NCBI GenBank assembly: GCA_040401995.1
Contig: JBBANM010000028.1
Coordinates: 7,660 to 71,659 of the forward strand
Direction of reading: 5' to 3'
DNA from: Haliscomenobacter sp040401995
GTDB lineage: Bacteria > Bacteroidota > Bacteroidia > Chitinophagales > Saprospiraceae
DNA: 64,000 nt
Positions 53,401 to 62,045 of this stretch are shown here, one piece after another. Numbering within the stretch: the stretch's first letter is position 1; the number at the start of each line of letters is the position of its first letter. The notes below the pieces were generated by a model. That model was not told where the DNA came from. It worked only from the letters and a program-made list of their open reading frames with translations, and ran no database searches. The position numbers and the translations under genes are program-made.

Positions 53401-54366
53401 ATGACCCTACTAGATCATATTCTACCCACCGATGACCTCAAACGCAAAGCTTTTGCCATTGGTCTGACCGCTTTTTTGGCCGGTTTATTGACGGTGTGGG
53501 GTATTTATGGCTATGGAAATTATGGCATGGCGTTGTTTATGCTTACCCCGCTTTTTATTGGCGCCGCTCCGGTGTTATTGTATGGCTACAAAAGAAACAT
53601 CAAGCAATACCAAGCCGTGCAATTGGGTTTCCTGACCCTAGCGGTTTTTACCCTTTGGTTGTTATTTTATGCCATTGAGGGGCTGATTTGTATAGCCATG
53701 GCGGCACCCTTGGGGCTGTTGATGACTTGGATTGGCGCCATGATCGGTTTTGCCATTCATCAAAAAAATGCCGATAAGACGCCGAATCTGTTGCTGATTT
53801 TATTGGCATTGATCCCAACGCTGGGCTTTATAGAAAAAGATTGGCAACCTAAGCTGTCGCCAGTTGTGACCTCCATTGACATTGATGCGCCACCAGCTAC
53901 GGTATGGAAAAACGTGGTGGCCTTCCCTCAACTCGACCAACCAACCGAGTTTATTTTTAAAACCGGAATTGCTTATCCCATCAATGCTACAATCACAGGT
54001 TCCGGAGTTGGCGCAGTTAGGCATTGCAATTTTACCACCGGTAGTTTTGTGGAACCCATCACCGTCTGGGACGAGCCGCGTTTGCTGCGTTTCGATGTGT
54101 TGGAGCAACCAGCGCCAATGAAGGAATTGAGTTTTTGGGATATAGATGCTCCCCATCTCCACGATTTTTTTGTCTCCAAACAAGGGCAATTTAAGTTGAT
54201 TGCCTTACCCGATGGTACAACACGTTTGGAAGGTACCACCTGGTATTATCACAACATCAAACCCGATTTTTATTGGCGCATGTGGAGTGATTTGATCGTG
54301 CACAAAATCCATGAACGGGTTTTGAAACACATCAAAAAAACCGCGGAAAACCAAGGAAATCAGTAG
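53401..54366 (+). CDS. Membrane protein with C-terminal SRPBCC domain
   Basis: A 321-residue protein. Residues ~15-145 form about four membrane helices (FAIGLTAFLAGLLTVWGIYG, MALFMLTPLFIGAAPVLLYG, LTLAVFTLWLLFYAIEGLICIAMAAPLGLLMTWIGA). The C-terminal ~160 residues match the START-like SRPBCC/polyketide-cyclase fold, with VTSIDIDAPPATVWKNVVAFPQL as the first strand-helix. That fold usually binds a hydrophobic ligand. I do not know a named family with this arrangement. Confidence 0.75.
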   Translation: MTLLDHILPTDDLKRKAFAIGLTAFLAGLLTVWGIYGYGNYGMALFMLTPLFIGAAPVLLYGYKRNIKQYQAVQLGFLTLAVFTLWLLFYAIEGLICIAMAAPLGLLMTWIGAMIGFAIHQKNADKTPNLLLILLALIPTLGFIEKDWQPKLSPVVTSIDIDAPPATVWKNVVAFPQLDQPTEFIFKTGIAYPINATITGSGVGAVRHCNFTTGSFVEPITVWDEPRLLRFDVLEQPAPMKELSFWDIDAPHLHDFFVSKQGQFKLIALPDGTTRLEGTTWYYHNIKPDFYWRMWSDLIVHKIHERVLKHIKKTAENQGNQ

Positions 54367-54407
54367 GTATGCTAATAATACAAAGTAATATGGATGGAGG
54401 GCGTATA

Positions 54408-54440
54408 AAACCTTCCAGGTCTTCGAGACCTGGAAGGTTT
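54408..54440. repeat. Family-2 core hairpin only
   Basis: The 33-bp core (15-bp arms AAACCTTCCAGGTCT and AGACCTGGAAGGTTT, loop TCG) is present without the outer ACTACTGGACA ends. It lies between the convergent SRPBCC and CHAT genes and is a likely bidirectional terminator. Confidence 0.8.
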
Positions 54441-54480
54441 ATTCTTGATTATCTGTAAGTTGCATAAACTCCAATACCGC

Positions 54481-55377
54481 TTACCCAGGTTTCTTAAACA
54501 AGACCGGCGCATTCTCTTGGGGTAAATCTGTCAACTCAATTTGATTTTTTGCCAAATCAAAAGCGAAGTCGATGTCATCAGGATATTGCGACATGCTTTG
54601 ATAAAAACCGGCGGCAAATTCAATGGCCACGCCATCTTTTACCGAGTCATTCATGCCGATCACGTAGGGTACACTTTGTACTATTGCCTTTGCTTGTTCT
54701 TCGGAATAACAAGAATTGAGCAATACCACTTCAATTCCAATTCTACGCAATAAAATGCTAAACATATTGGCCAAAGCTTGGCCACTAACCAGTTGCGCTT
54801 CCCCTTTATCGTCTTGCAGAAAAATACCGCCCGTTTTATTAGTAGTATTGGCATTCGCTCCATGACCCGAAAAGTGAACGATGCGGGGTTTATGTTTCAG
54901 CACCGCACTTTGCAAATCTTGAGGCTTAAGAGCAAATTCTGCTTTTAAACTATAATCGACCGACCCTTTTTGCAAACTTTGGGAAATACGGACGAATTCT
55001 TTATCCAACTGTAGCTTAGCCATATCACTAGGCGCAGAAGCAAGAAAAAGAATCACATCCCGTTCAGCTGGGGGTGCTACTCTTTCGCTATCCGGATCTT
55101 CTTTTTTAGAATCGGTATCCGGATGTTTTTTTTCGCTTTCACTGACATAATACAACAGCGACTGCGCAATTTGCGCTTGTTCACGCAATGCATCGGTGAG
55201 TGAAATGACATTTAAGCTTTCGCGTTGTTTGACCTGGGTAAACCGAGATTTGAGCAAAATCAGGTTGTTTTGCAAATCTTGATCGTTGTACAGTGTCGAG
55301 AATTGCATCAAGGCGTTTATTGCCTCTTCAATTTTATTATCGCTAATTAAAAGACGGATTTCGGCGATTTTACCCAT
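54481..55377 (-). CDS. CHAT-domain protease with N-terminal effector-associated-like domain
   Basis: A 298-residue caspase-fold protein. Residues 1-75 (IRLLISDNKIEEAINALMQF ... LLKSRFTQVKQRE ... AQSLLYYV) resemble effector-associated domain 11, an adaptor domain of Bacteroidota conflict systems. A charged linker (about 83-105) follows, then a CHAT protease with H172 in VHFSGHG and C223 in LLNSCYS, the expected dyad. ATG at 55377 is chosen because the domain begins there; an in-frame TTG 13 codons upstream is open. A family-3 element lies just upstream. It is likely activated by an NTPase carrying a matching domain. Confidence 0.85.
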   Translation of the reverse strand: MGKIAEIRLLISDNKIEEAINALMQFSTLYNDQDLQNNLILLKSRFTQVKQRESLNVISLTDALREQAQIAQSLLYYVSESEKKHPDTDSKKEDPDSERVAPPAERDVILFLASAPSDMAKLQLDKEFVRISQSLQKGSVDYSLKAEFALKPQDLQSAVLKHKPRIVHFSGHGANANTTNKTGGIFLQDDKGEAQLVSGQALANMFSILLRRIGIEVVLLNSCYSEEQAKAIVQSVPYVIGMNDSVKDGVAIEFAAGFYQSMSQYPDDIDFAFDLAKNQIELTDLPQENAPVLFKKPG

Positions 55378-55432
55378 TTGAAGGCTCTTTTTAACTTGTT
55401 GTATATTCAGCTCCAATTGATTTCATTATAGA

Positions 55433-55602
55433 GCTGGTGAATACTAAATTACTATTTTAGCTCCCCCTATTTTGCTACCAATCTACTATCTTTTGAAGCG
55501 AATATCCCTATAAACATTGAATAGGTCAACGCTAAATTACGGAAAAGATAGCAGGAGTGGCGGTTAGAGAGCAAGGCAAAAGTAGACTTTTAATCTTGCA
55601 AG
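55433..55602. repeat. Diverged family-3 element upstream of the CHAT gene
   Basis: GCTGGTGAATACTAAATTAC, CAATCTACTATCTTTTGAAGC, GGAAAAGATAGCAGGAGTGG and GAGCAAGGCAAAAGTAG follow the order of the copies at 44802 and 48373. The ends are weakly kept and the centre differs. It occupies the space between the CHAT gene start and the amine oxidase stop. Confidence 0.6.
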
Positions 55603-55638
55603 TTGATACCTACAGGAAATCGGATTTCCTATAGCCAA

Positions 55639-56991
55639 TTATTTTCCAATAAACTTAATCAACTGATCAACAGCTACCTCAGCAGCTTGAATGGCGCCAT
55701 GTACGCTGCCGAAATTACCCTGCGTATTGGCGGCTTCACCAGCAAAATAGATTTTATTATCCACCGGTTTGGCCAAATCCGCCCGTAAAGCATCGGAATT
55801 AGGACTAGGAAAAGAATATGCTCCCCGGATCCAAGGTTCTTTGCTCCAGTCCATAATGTAGGATTTTTCCAATTGACCAGAAGCAATTCCTTTACCGTAC
55901 ATTCCGTCCAATTCACTTAAAATGATTTGTATGGCTTGATCTCCTTTGCTGCTCAAATAGGCCGCTTTAGGGCCATTGACAAAAGCAGTCAAAACAGTGT
56001 TTTCTTTGCTACGCCCATTCCCCGTTGACCAAAACTCGGGAACATAGCCGCCGCCGTACAAAGAACCTAAATCATCCGCCCAAAACCTTTTCTTGAATTT
56101 CAAAATGACTTTCATACCTACGTCCATTCCTATACTTCGAATTGCATTCACTTTATCGGCAGGTAATTTGGGAATAAACTGAATTACATCGTCTTTTAAA
56201 ATTTTCAATGGTACGGTAACAATTACAAAATTTGCTTGATAAGTCCCTTGTGCAGCATCTACGAGGTTTATTTGATCTCCTTGGTAATTGATTGATTTTA
56301 CTGGCGTATAGAGTTTTATTTTGGGGATAATGGCTTTAAAATAATCCTGAAGTATGGATTCCATGCTTACTCCTTTCAGCAAAAAGTTTTTATTCCCAGA
56401 CTCCCATTTTCGGTCGCCTTCAGCTAAACTCAACACTCCTAGTTTAGAATTATCTGTACCGTATTCATTGCCAATCCAAGAATTCAATAGTGGATGTACA
56501 CGAACAGGCAATCCTTGAGATTTAACATATTGTTCTACTGACTGCTCAGCACCATTATAATCTCCAATATTATCTACGAATTTCTGGGCAGCTGCATAAT
56601 CATCATCGTTTTTATCGAGATCATCTTCTGAGCGCAACTTACCGTCCAATTGAAAATAATCGGTAGTTTTCTCATTGACAAAAGGAGTTTTCATTCCCTT
56701 GAGTATGTTGTACCATGTTGATTTTTCACCATGTACTTCTTCTGCTCCAAGTTCAATGGGGAAATCGGCAAACTGTTCCAAAGATCTCATTCGACCACCT
56801 ATCTTGGAACTAGCTTCTAAAATTTGGACATCGATTCCTCTTTCATTCAACAACTTAGCTGCATATAGTCCAGAAACCCCAGCACCCACTATAATGACTT
56901 TGCCCTTAAAAGTCGAAACCGGTGCAGCAAGTTCTTTGTAACAACTTCCAAAACCGATCATTACAAAAATAAACATCCACGATGTACGCAT
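55639..56991 (-). CDS. FAD-dependent amine oxidase, lipoprotein
   Basis: A 450-residue flavin amine oxidase (monoamine/polyamine oxidase family). The N-terminal lipobox MIGFGSCYK (cysteine near 17) is followed by the FAD-binding VIIVGAGVSGLYAAKLL (about 32-50) and EASSKIGGRMRS. The C-terminal flavin site is KIYFAGEAANTQGNFGSVHGAIQAA (about 410-436). It oxidises an amine with release of H2O2 and would act on the periplasmic side. The exact amine is unknown. Monocistronic. Confidence 0.88.
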   Translation of the reverse strand: MRTSWMFIFVMIGFGSCYKELAAPVSTFKGKVIIVGAGVSGLYAAKLLNERGIDVQILEASSKIGGRMRSLEQFADFPIELGAEEVHGEKSTWYNILKGMKTPFVNEKTTDYFQLDGKLRSEDDLDKNDDDYAAAQKFVDNIGDYNGAEQSVEQYVKSQGLPVRVHPLLNSWIGNEYGTDNSKLGVLSLAEGDRKWESGNKNFLLKGVSMESILQDYFKAIIPKIKLYTPVKSINYQGDQINLVDAAQGTYQANFVIVTVPLKILKDDVIQFIPKLPADKVNAIRSIGMDVGMKVILKFKKRFWADDLGSLYGGGYVPEFWSTGNGRSKENTVLTAFVNGPKAAYLSSKGDQAIQIILSELDGMYGKGIASGQLEKSYIMDWSKEPWIRGAYSFPSPNSDALRADLAKPVDNKIYFAGEAANTQGNFGSVHGAIQAAEVAVDQLIKFIGK

Positions 56992-57019
56992 AGTCTTTTT
57001 GAGTTTTGTAAGTTCATGA

Positions 57020-57105
57020 GAGTAACAACCTTCACGAACGGAGTTCGTTCTTTAATTTGTGACTAAAAAATGTTTGTCTTATCGCCGAAGGCGAGGTGCT
57101 AATCT
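57020..57105. repeat. Short relative of the 37.3-kb inverted repeats
   Basis: TTCACGAACGGAGTTCGT is a hairpin that matches, inverted, the one at 37329-37347. It is followed by TTTAATTTGTGACTAAAAA and GCCGAAGGCGAGGTGCTAAT, nearly the same as at 37424-37444. The element lies between the amine oxidase start and the acyltransferase stop. Confidence 0.6.
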
Positions 57106-57122
57106 TTCACCAATTACTATTT

Positions 57123-58382
57123 TTATTGCGCCATTTTTCGCAATTCCAGCAATTGGTGCTTCACCGTTTCCGGTAGTTTTTTCCAGCGACTAAAAACGCG
57201 CCATTGCGCCCGCCATTCTTGGTACAATAAGCTAAAATAGCCCATCACGCCCAAGACGAGTGCTAAAACAAAAATACTCCAGGTTCCGACTACAATGCTT
57301 GCCAACAACCAAAAAAGGAAATACAACAAAAACAGCATCCAAGTAATGGCCATGCGCACTGGAATCTGGTATTCAATTTGTTTGATCTTTTTTTCAGCAA
57401 TTACCCGCCCCGTTCTACTGGGCAATAAACAAAAATAATACCCCAATTGCGCTGGCAAAAAACCAAGGATTAAGAGCAAAATTCCAGGCAATGAGCGCGG
57501 TAACTCCTGCACCAAAGCATAATCCTGAAGTTGATGTTCCTCCAGCGCTTTGAAATAAGCAGCAACGTGAGTGGAAAGATCTTCTTTTTCTTCCTCATCC
57601 ATTGCATTGAGCTGCGCAGTGATCTGTTGTTCGGCCGAAAACATCCGATTTTGCGAGGATTTGATTGGTAAAATACCTTCTGGATAAGCGGAGCGATTCA
57701 ACACCAAAAGCCGTTCCGCCAGCAGGTCATCTGCTGGGTTTTGCACGATAATCAACTGCTTGCTCATGTGATCGGTAAGCGTGGCCGTAAAATTATTGAC
57801 CGAGCGTTGCCGGTTTTCAGTACTCAGATCGCGGGTACTAAAGGGTTCGCCAAAATGAATCATGATCTCTTTACGCGGACGATCGGGATAGGTGTAGTTA
57901 GCCCCCACTGGTACAATGTAGACATCTTCTAGTTCCGGAAAGCGATCCAAAGCGCCCAGAGCTACCCGCCCTAGCCCTTTTTTGATGGGTCGCAAACGTT
58001 TTTCATTAATGGTATGCCCTTCTGGGAAAACCATGATGGTTTTATTGTCTTTTAAACCCTGGTAACAGGCTTCCAGCGTCGAAAAATTGTCTTTCGCTTT
58101 TTCATAACCAGAATCCTCCAAACGGTGCAAAGGAATCATATTGAGCGAGCGCAACAAGCTATTGAATAAGGGGTTTTTAAAAAAATCACCCCGTACTAGG
58201 AAATACAGAGGTTGACGCAACAAAACAGCCAAAACGATGGGCTCCAAAAAAGCAGTAGGGTGATTGACAGCAAGAATAACGGGTTTATTCCTGGGAATTC
58301 GTGCAGGATGAATAAAGTAGATTTTGCGGAAAAAAATGTAGACCGCAATTCGGGCCAATGGGTTAATCAGGCGATATAACAT
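57123..58382 (-). CDS. PlsC-like acyltransferase (1-acylglycerol-3-phosphate type)
   Basis: A 419-residue membrane-bound acyltransferase. The active-site block reads VNHPTAFLEPIVLAV near residue 42, where the usual aspartate of the His-Asp motif is a Glu. The substrate-binding MVFPEGHTINEKRLRPIKKG is near 118-137. The last ~150 residues include three or four membrane helices (LLLILGFLPAQLGYYFCLL, AITWMLFLLYFLFWLLASIVVGTWSIFVLALVLGVMGYFSLL), so the protein is longer than PlsC. It probably makes phosphatidate or an ornithine-type lipid at the inner membrane. Confidence 0.85.
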   Translation of the reverse strand: MLYRLINPLARIAVYIFFRKIYFIHPARIPRNKPVILAVNHPTAFLEPIVLAVLLRQPLYFLVRGDFFKNPLFNSLLRSLNMIPLHRLEDSGYEKAKDNFSTLEACYQGLKDNKTIMVFPEGHTINEKRLRPIKKGLGRVALGALDRFPELEDVYIVPVGANYTYPDRPRKEIMIHFGEPFSTRDLSTENRQRSVNNFTATLTDHMSKQLIIVQNPADDLLAERLLVLNRSAYPEGILPIKSSQNRMFSAEQQITAQLNAMDEEEKEDLSTHVAAYFKALEEHQLQDYALVQELPRSLPGILLLILGFLPAQLGYYFCLLPSRTGRVIAEKKIKQIEYQIPVRMAITWMLFLLYFLFWLLASIVVGTWSIFVLALVLGVMGYFSLLYQEWRAQWRVFSRWKKLPETVKHQLLELRKMAQ

Positions 58383-58482
58383 GTCGATGTTTTCGTTTCG
58401 TCGTACAAAAATAATAAAATTGATGGGTCTTTACGAATCTCCCATTTAGCTCGGTCTATTTTCGTGTTTCATTTATTCGCCC

Positions 58483-58490
58483 TAACTTTG
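58483..58490 (+). promoter_or_regulatory. -7 element (TAACTTTG) directly before miaA
   Basis: TAACTTTG matches the Bacteroidota -7 consensus and ends 5 bp before the miaA ATG at 58496, so transcription would start at or very near the start codon. The upstream -33 region has only a weak TTTTCG near 58459-58463. Confidence 0.45.
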
Positions 58491-58495
58491 GCGCC

Positions 58496-59413
58496 ATGTC
58501 AAATCAGCAAAAATACCTGATCGTTGTGGGTGGCCCAACCGCGAGCGGCAAAACCGCGACGGCCATTGCTTTAGCCAGGCATTACCAAACTGAAATCATC
58601 TCCGCGGATAGTCGCCAGTTTTTTCGCGAGATGACCATCGGCACAGCAAAACCATCTCCTGACGAGTTGGCGCAGGTACCTCATCATTTTATCAATAGCT
58701 TATCGGTACAAGACAGCTATAATGTTGGCGATTTTGAATGCGATGCTTTGGCTATATTGGATGAACTGTTCCTTCAACACCAGTGTGTTTTTGTTGCTGG
58801 GGGTTCTGGTTTATACATCAAAGCCTTGTGTGAAGGCTTAGATGTATTTCCGGAGGTTCCGCTGGAGATCAGGGATGCAGTTGAAATGCTGTTTCAGTCC
58901 CAAGGTTTGGCAGCGCTGCAGGCTGAACTGGCCGCAGTTGATCCCGAGTATTTTCAAGTGGTGGATCAACAAAATCCCATGCGTTTGATTCGGGCTTTAG
59001 CGGTTTATCGGGCTAGTGGTATGCCTTTTTCCAGTTTCCGCCAAAAAAACGCAAGCCCCCGGCCTTTTGAAGTAATTTACTTGTGGCTGGATGTGGAGCG
59101 GGAAACGCTATACCAACGCATCAATGTCCGAGTAGACTTGATGGTAGAAAACGGTTTAATCGCCGAAGCACAAGCACTCTTACCCTACCGCCGCCAAATG
59201 GCCTTAGATACGGTTGGTTACCAAGAACTTTTTGATTACTTTGACGGGACAATTGATTTCGCAACCGCCGTTGATTTGATCAAACGTAATAGTCGCCGCT
59301 ATGCCAAGCGCCAAATGACTTGGATGCGGCGCGATGGATTTTGGACGTCTTTTACGCCTAATGACCTGGAAGGCATGACACATTTTTTAGAACAAAAAGG
59401 AATACAACCATGA
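58496..59413 (+). CDS. miaA: tRNA dimethylallyltransferase
   Basis: A 305-residue MiaA, which adds the dimethylallyl group to N6 of A37 in tRNAs reading UNN codons. The P-loop GGPTASGKTATAIAL is near 12-26, SADSRQFFREMTIGTAKPS near 38-56, and VAGGSGLYIKALCEGL near 97-112. The C-terminal KRNSRRYAKRQMTWMRR is the tRNA-binding end. The length is normal. It overlaps the thioesterase gene by 4 bp (ATGA). Confidence 0.95.
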   Translation: MSNQQKYLIVVGGPTASGKTATAIALARHYQTEIISADSRQFFREMTIGTAKPSPDELAQVPHHFINSLSVQDSYNVGDFECDALAILDELFLQHQCVFVAGGSGLYIKALCEGLDVFPEVPLEIRDAVEMLFQSQGLAALQAELAAVDPEYFQVVDQQNPMRLIRALAVYRASGMPFSSFRQKNASPRPFEVIYLWLDVERETLYQRINVRVDLMVENGLIAEAQALLPYRRQMALDTVGYQELFDYFDGTIDFATAVDLIKRNSRRYAKRQMTWMRRDGFWTSFTPNDLEGMTHFLEQKGIQP

Positions 59414-59835
59414 TTTGGAAATACCCAATTGATCTTGAATCGCTAAACAAATTGTCAGAGAATACCTTGTCTTCCCACTTGGGCATCGAGATGGTTGGCT
59501 TTGGCGATGATTATCTGGAAGCTCGTATGCCCGTTGATCACCGTACTGTTCAGCCCATGCGGATCCTACATGGCGGCGCTTCAGTAGCATTGGCAGAAAC
59601 CATTGGTAGCGTGGCTTCTACCTTATGCATAGCCGACCACAGCAAACAAACCGCTGTAGGGGTAGAGATCAACGCCAATCACCTTAAATCTAAAAGCAGC
59701 GGGTATGTGTACGCTCGCGCTACCCCCTACCGCGTGGGCAGAACCATGCACATCTGGAACATTGAAATCCGTGATGAAGATCAAAACCTGGTGTGCGTCA
59801 GCCGATTAACAATTGCTATTGTAGATAAAAGGTAA
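59410..59835 (+). CDS. Hotdog-fold thioesterase (PaaI/MenI-like)
   Basis: A 141-residue hotdog thioesterase of the PaaI/YdiI type, hydrolysing acyl-CoA esters. HLGIEMVGFGDDYLEARMPV opens the fold and LHGGASVALAETIGSVAS (about 56-73) holds the catalytic Glu/Asp position and the CoA-binding loop. HLKSKSSGYVYARATPYRVGRTMHIWNIEI completes it. MenI (DHNA-CoA thioesterase, menaquinone pathway) is possible since Bacteroidota use menaquinone, but no men genes are near. It is translationally coupled to miaA. Confidence 0.88.
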   Translation: MIWKYPIDLESLNKLSENTLSSHLGIEMVGFGDDYLEARMPVDHRTVQPMRILHGGASVALAETIGSVASTLCIADHSKQTAVGVEINANHLKSKSSGYVYARATPYRVGRTMHIWNIEIRDEDQNLVCVSRLTIAIVDKR

Positions 59836-59839
59836 AACC

Positions 59840-61789
59840 TTATTTTGTTACGTCCACACTATTGTTGACATCCCCGTATTTAATAGCATAGAAATCAAAA
59901 TTCAACACATCTGCGGTAAACGATGCAATGGTGTTTGCTCCTGAGGTGATTCCACTAAACGCGTCATTGGGAACATTGAATGTACCTTGAGTCGGTAAAA
60001 AATACCAAGGTGTAACATCAGTAAAGTCCACATCGATGCCCAATAGAATTCGCCTGATCAGAATCATATCCAGCGTACTCAAGCTACGCGATTTGTTGAC
60101 ATCGCCAGCATATTGCTTGAGTAAACTCAGTAATTCCAAATTGAGGATGTGTTTTTGAATTTTGATCAAATCGAAAGTGGTAATTCCATTAGTGGCTGAG
60201 CCTTCTTTGGTTACGGAAAGTTCATAAGAATCGCCAAAAGGTAAATTGTCAAAGGTGTATTTCCCTTGCGCGTCTGTGGTGGTAGATAAGGCTAATCCAT
60301 TTTTTCCTAAAATAGAAACCCTGGCATTAGGCACCGCTACATTCGTTTCGGTCTGTATCATTCCGCTAATTTTACCTCCTGATCGATTAGGGTTTTCGAT
60401 GCCATTGAGGGTTGTTGCGCCATTACTCAATGGGTCTAACCAATCACTTAGTCGGGTATTGGCGGTACTTCCGGCATTCCAAGATGCCGACAAACGGCCA
60501 AAACGGGCTACTGCGATCGAATCACAAGTTAATTGGGGGATAATCCCGCCGTGGAGCTGCCCAATAAACAATTTTTCCTGATCCAATAAAGGGCTACCAG
60601 AAGAACCTGTTTGAAAAATACCTACATCCAAATCCGCACTGACATGTGATCCAGGAGGAGAAGTGACTTGGTTGTTCCAATTGAGGGTGATGTTCAATGG
60701 CGAGATGGGCGTGCTGGTAGTAGAGATTTTTTTTATGTCTCCTCTTGGATGATGAATAATTGCTCCACTTCGCGCTATGCTAGTTTGCCGGTTCCAGCCC
60801 AAAAAATAAGCATTGAAACTTTTTGGCACTGCGCTGCTCAATTCCATCAACAAGAAGTCGTTGGCTTGGCGACCCGACAAAAGCTTACAACCCAAGATGG
60901 ATTGATAGGCCGGTTCTGAAGCTGGGTTTGGGCAACCCGGAGTCTCATAGTTAAAATCAAACCGCCAAAGATCATAAAGGGGGGTATAAAAGTCCTGGCA
61001 ATGGAAAGCGCTGATGAGCAGAGGCCGGCCATCATTTTTGGTATTATTGATTAAGCTTCCGGTACAATAGCCCGTTCCTTCTTGAACCACCAAAAAAATC
61101 CGACACACCGCCCGTTTTTCAGTTGCGTAAGGTGTTCCATCCGGACAATTGATGTTAATGTTACAAGGGGAAGACATACCAAAACCAACACTGGCCAGTT
61201 CAGCTGCCTGAAAACCAGAGGCATCCAGGTTGTTTTGGTTGTAAGCATGATCTACCCGGCCAATATGGAATCGACCTTCGCCAAGCACCGCATTGGGTTC
61301 ATAATATTCCAAAACGGCGGTTTCTCCCAACACCAACCCAGTAAGGAATTTACCACTGGAGCTATTGTCAAAACTGGTAAACGGACCTAGAATTTGTGTT
61401 CCGTCGGCATTGTAAACCCGCAATTGGGCGCCTGATGGCAAGTAAAAATTATCGTAAAAAACAACCAGTCCTAAAGCTTCTGGCGAATTGATTTTAAAGC
61501 GCCAAATGGCATCGCCATTTTTTAGTCTTTCCCAGGTTCCTGATTTTTCCAAGCTAAAATCAGCTGCAAGAGGGGCTGCAAATCGGGTGCCCGGATGTAC
61601 TTGGTCTTCGGCTAAAACTTTGTTGAGCTGAAATTTGGGGAGTCGTTGGGATTTTAGGTTTTGAATACCTTGCCCCAATTCTTTTTGTACCTCCAAGGGC
61701 AATTTTTGCCGTTGAAGGTCTTGTGCAAGCAACACATTGGTCCCCAATACCGCCAATAGTAGGGCAACCCAAAATGTAAAGTTTTTCAT
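59840..61789 (-). CDS. Trypsin-like serine protease with carboxypeptidase-regulatory-like and dockerin-like tail
   Basis: A 649-residue secreted protease resembling lysyl endopeptidase (S1 fold). Start at ATG 61789 gives a clean signal (MKNFTFWVALLLAVLG, cleavage near LLAQ). The triad appears as His in LISAFHCQD, Asp in ANDFLLMEL, and Ser in QTGSSGSPLLDQ. A carboxypeptidase-regulatory-like beta domain (SGMIQTETNVAVPNARVSILG) follows. The C-terminal ~120 residues are dockerin-like: AGDVNKSRSLSTLDMILIRRILLG and YGDVNNSVDVTK, two Ca2+-loop-like stretches. The tail may serve surface attachment. Longer in-frame ATG at 61861 falls inside a family-4 element and is rejected. Confidence 0.88.
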   Translation of the reverse strand: MKNFTFWVALLLAVLGTNVLLAQDLQRQKLPLEVQKELGQGIQNLKSQRLPKFQLNKVLAEDQVHPGTRFAAPLAADFSLEKSGTWERLKNGDAIWRFKINSPEALGLVVFYDNFYLPSGAQLRVYNADGTQILGPFTSFDNSSSGKFLTGLVLGETAVLEYYEPNAVLGEGRFHIGRVDHAYNQNNLDASGFQAAELASVGFGMSSPCNININCPDGTPYATEKRAVCRIFLVVQEGTGYCTGSLINNTKNDGRPLLISAFHCQDFYTPLYDLWRFDFNYETPGCPNPASEPAYQSILGCKLLSGRQANDFLLMELSSAVPKSFNAYFLGWNRQTSIARSGAIIHHPRGDIKKISTTSTPISPLNITLNWNNQVTSPPGSHVSADLDVGIFQTGSSGSPLLDQEKLFIGQLHGGIIPQLTCDSIAVARFGRLSASWNAGSTANTRLSDWLDPLSNGATTLNGIENPNRSGGKISGMIQTETNVAVPNARVSILGKNGLALSTTTDAQGKYTFDNLPFGDSYELSVTKEGSATNGITTFDLIKIQKHILNLELLSLLKQYAGDVNKSRSLSTLDMILIRRILLGIDVDFTDVTPWYFLPTQGTFNVPNDAFSGITSGANTIASFTADVLNFDFYAIKYGDVNNSVDVTK

Positions 61790-61820
61790 AGCAATCGGTT
61801 TAGAAAATTCATGGGATATA

Positions 61821-61981
61821 AGAACTTGCTCAGGTTTTGGATTCTGGGCTCCATGAGTCAAATATTATTTCGGACTTCGTTAAAATTTTCGCAGTATCGC
61901 CCACATACGGCTGCAAATTTTGCCTCATCTGAAATAATATTTGCTCTCCTTCACCTCAGATCCAAAATCTGAACAAGCTCT
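61821..61981. repeat. Family-4 element, 161 bp (CCACATAC subtype)
   Basis: Ends AGAACTTGCTCAGGTTTTGG and CCAAAATCTGAACAAGCTCT. The inner stem pairs CAAATATTATTTC with GAAATAATATTTG, where 50580-50740 has CAAATTTTATTTC and GAAATAAAATTTG: one position has changed on both sides. The centre is GTATCGCCCACATACGGC. Confidence 0.88.
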
Positions 61982-62045
61982 AAAAAAACGAAAGTGAAAT
62001 TAAGTGTACCCCCATATTGAAGATCAACCTATTTGGGGAGTATGC

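Noticed and set aside
61790..61861. Upstream start for the trypsin-like protease
   Set aside because: The extension lies partly in a family-4 element, and the signal peptide begins at MKNFTF (61789).
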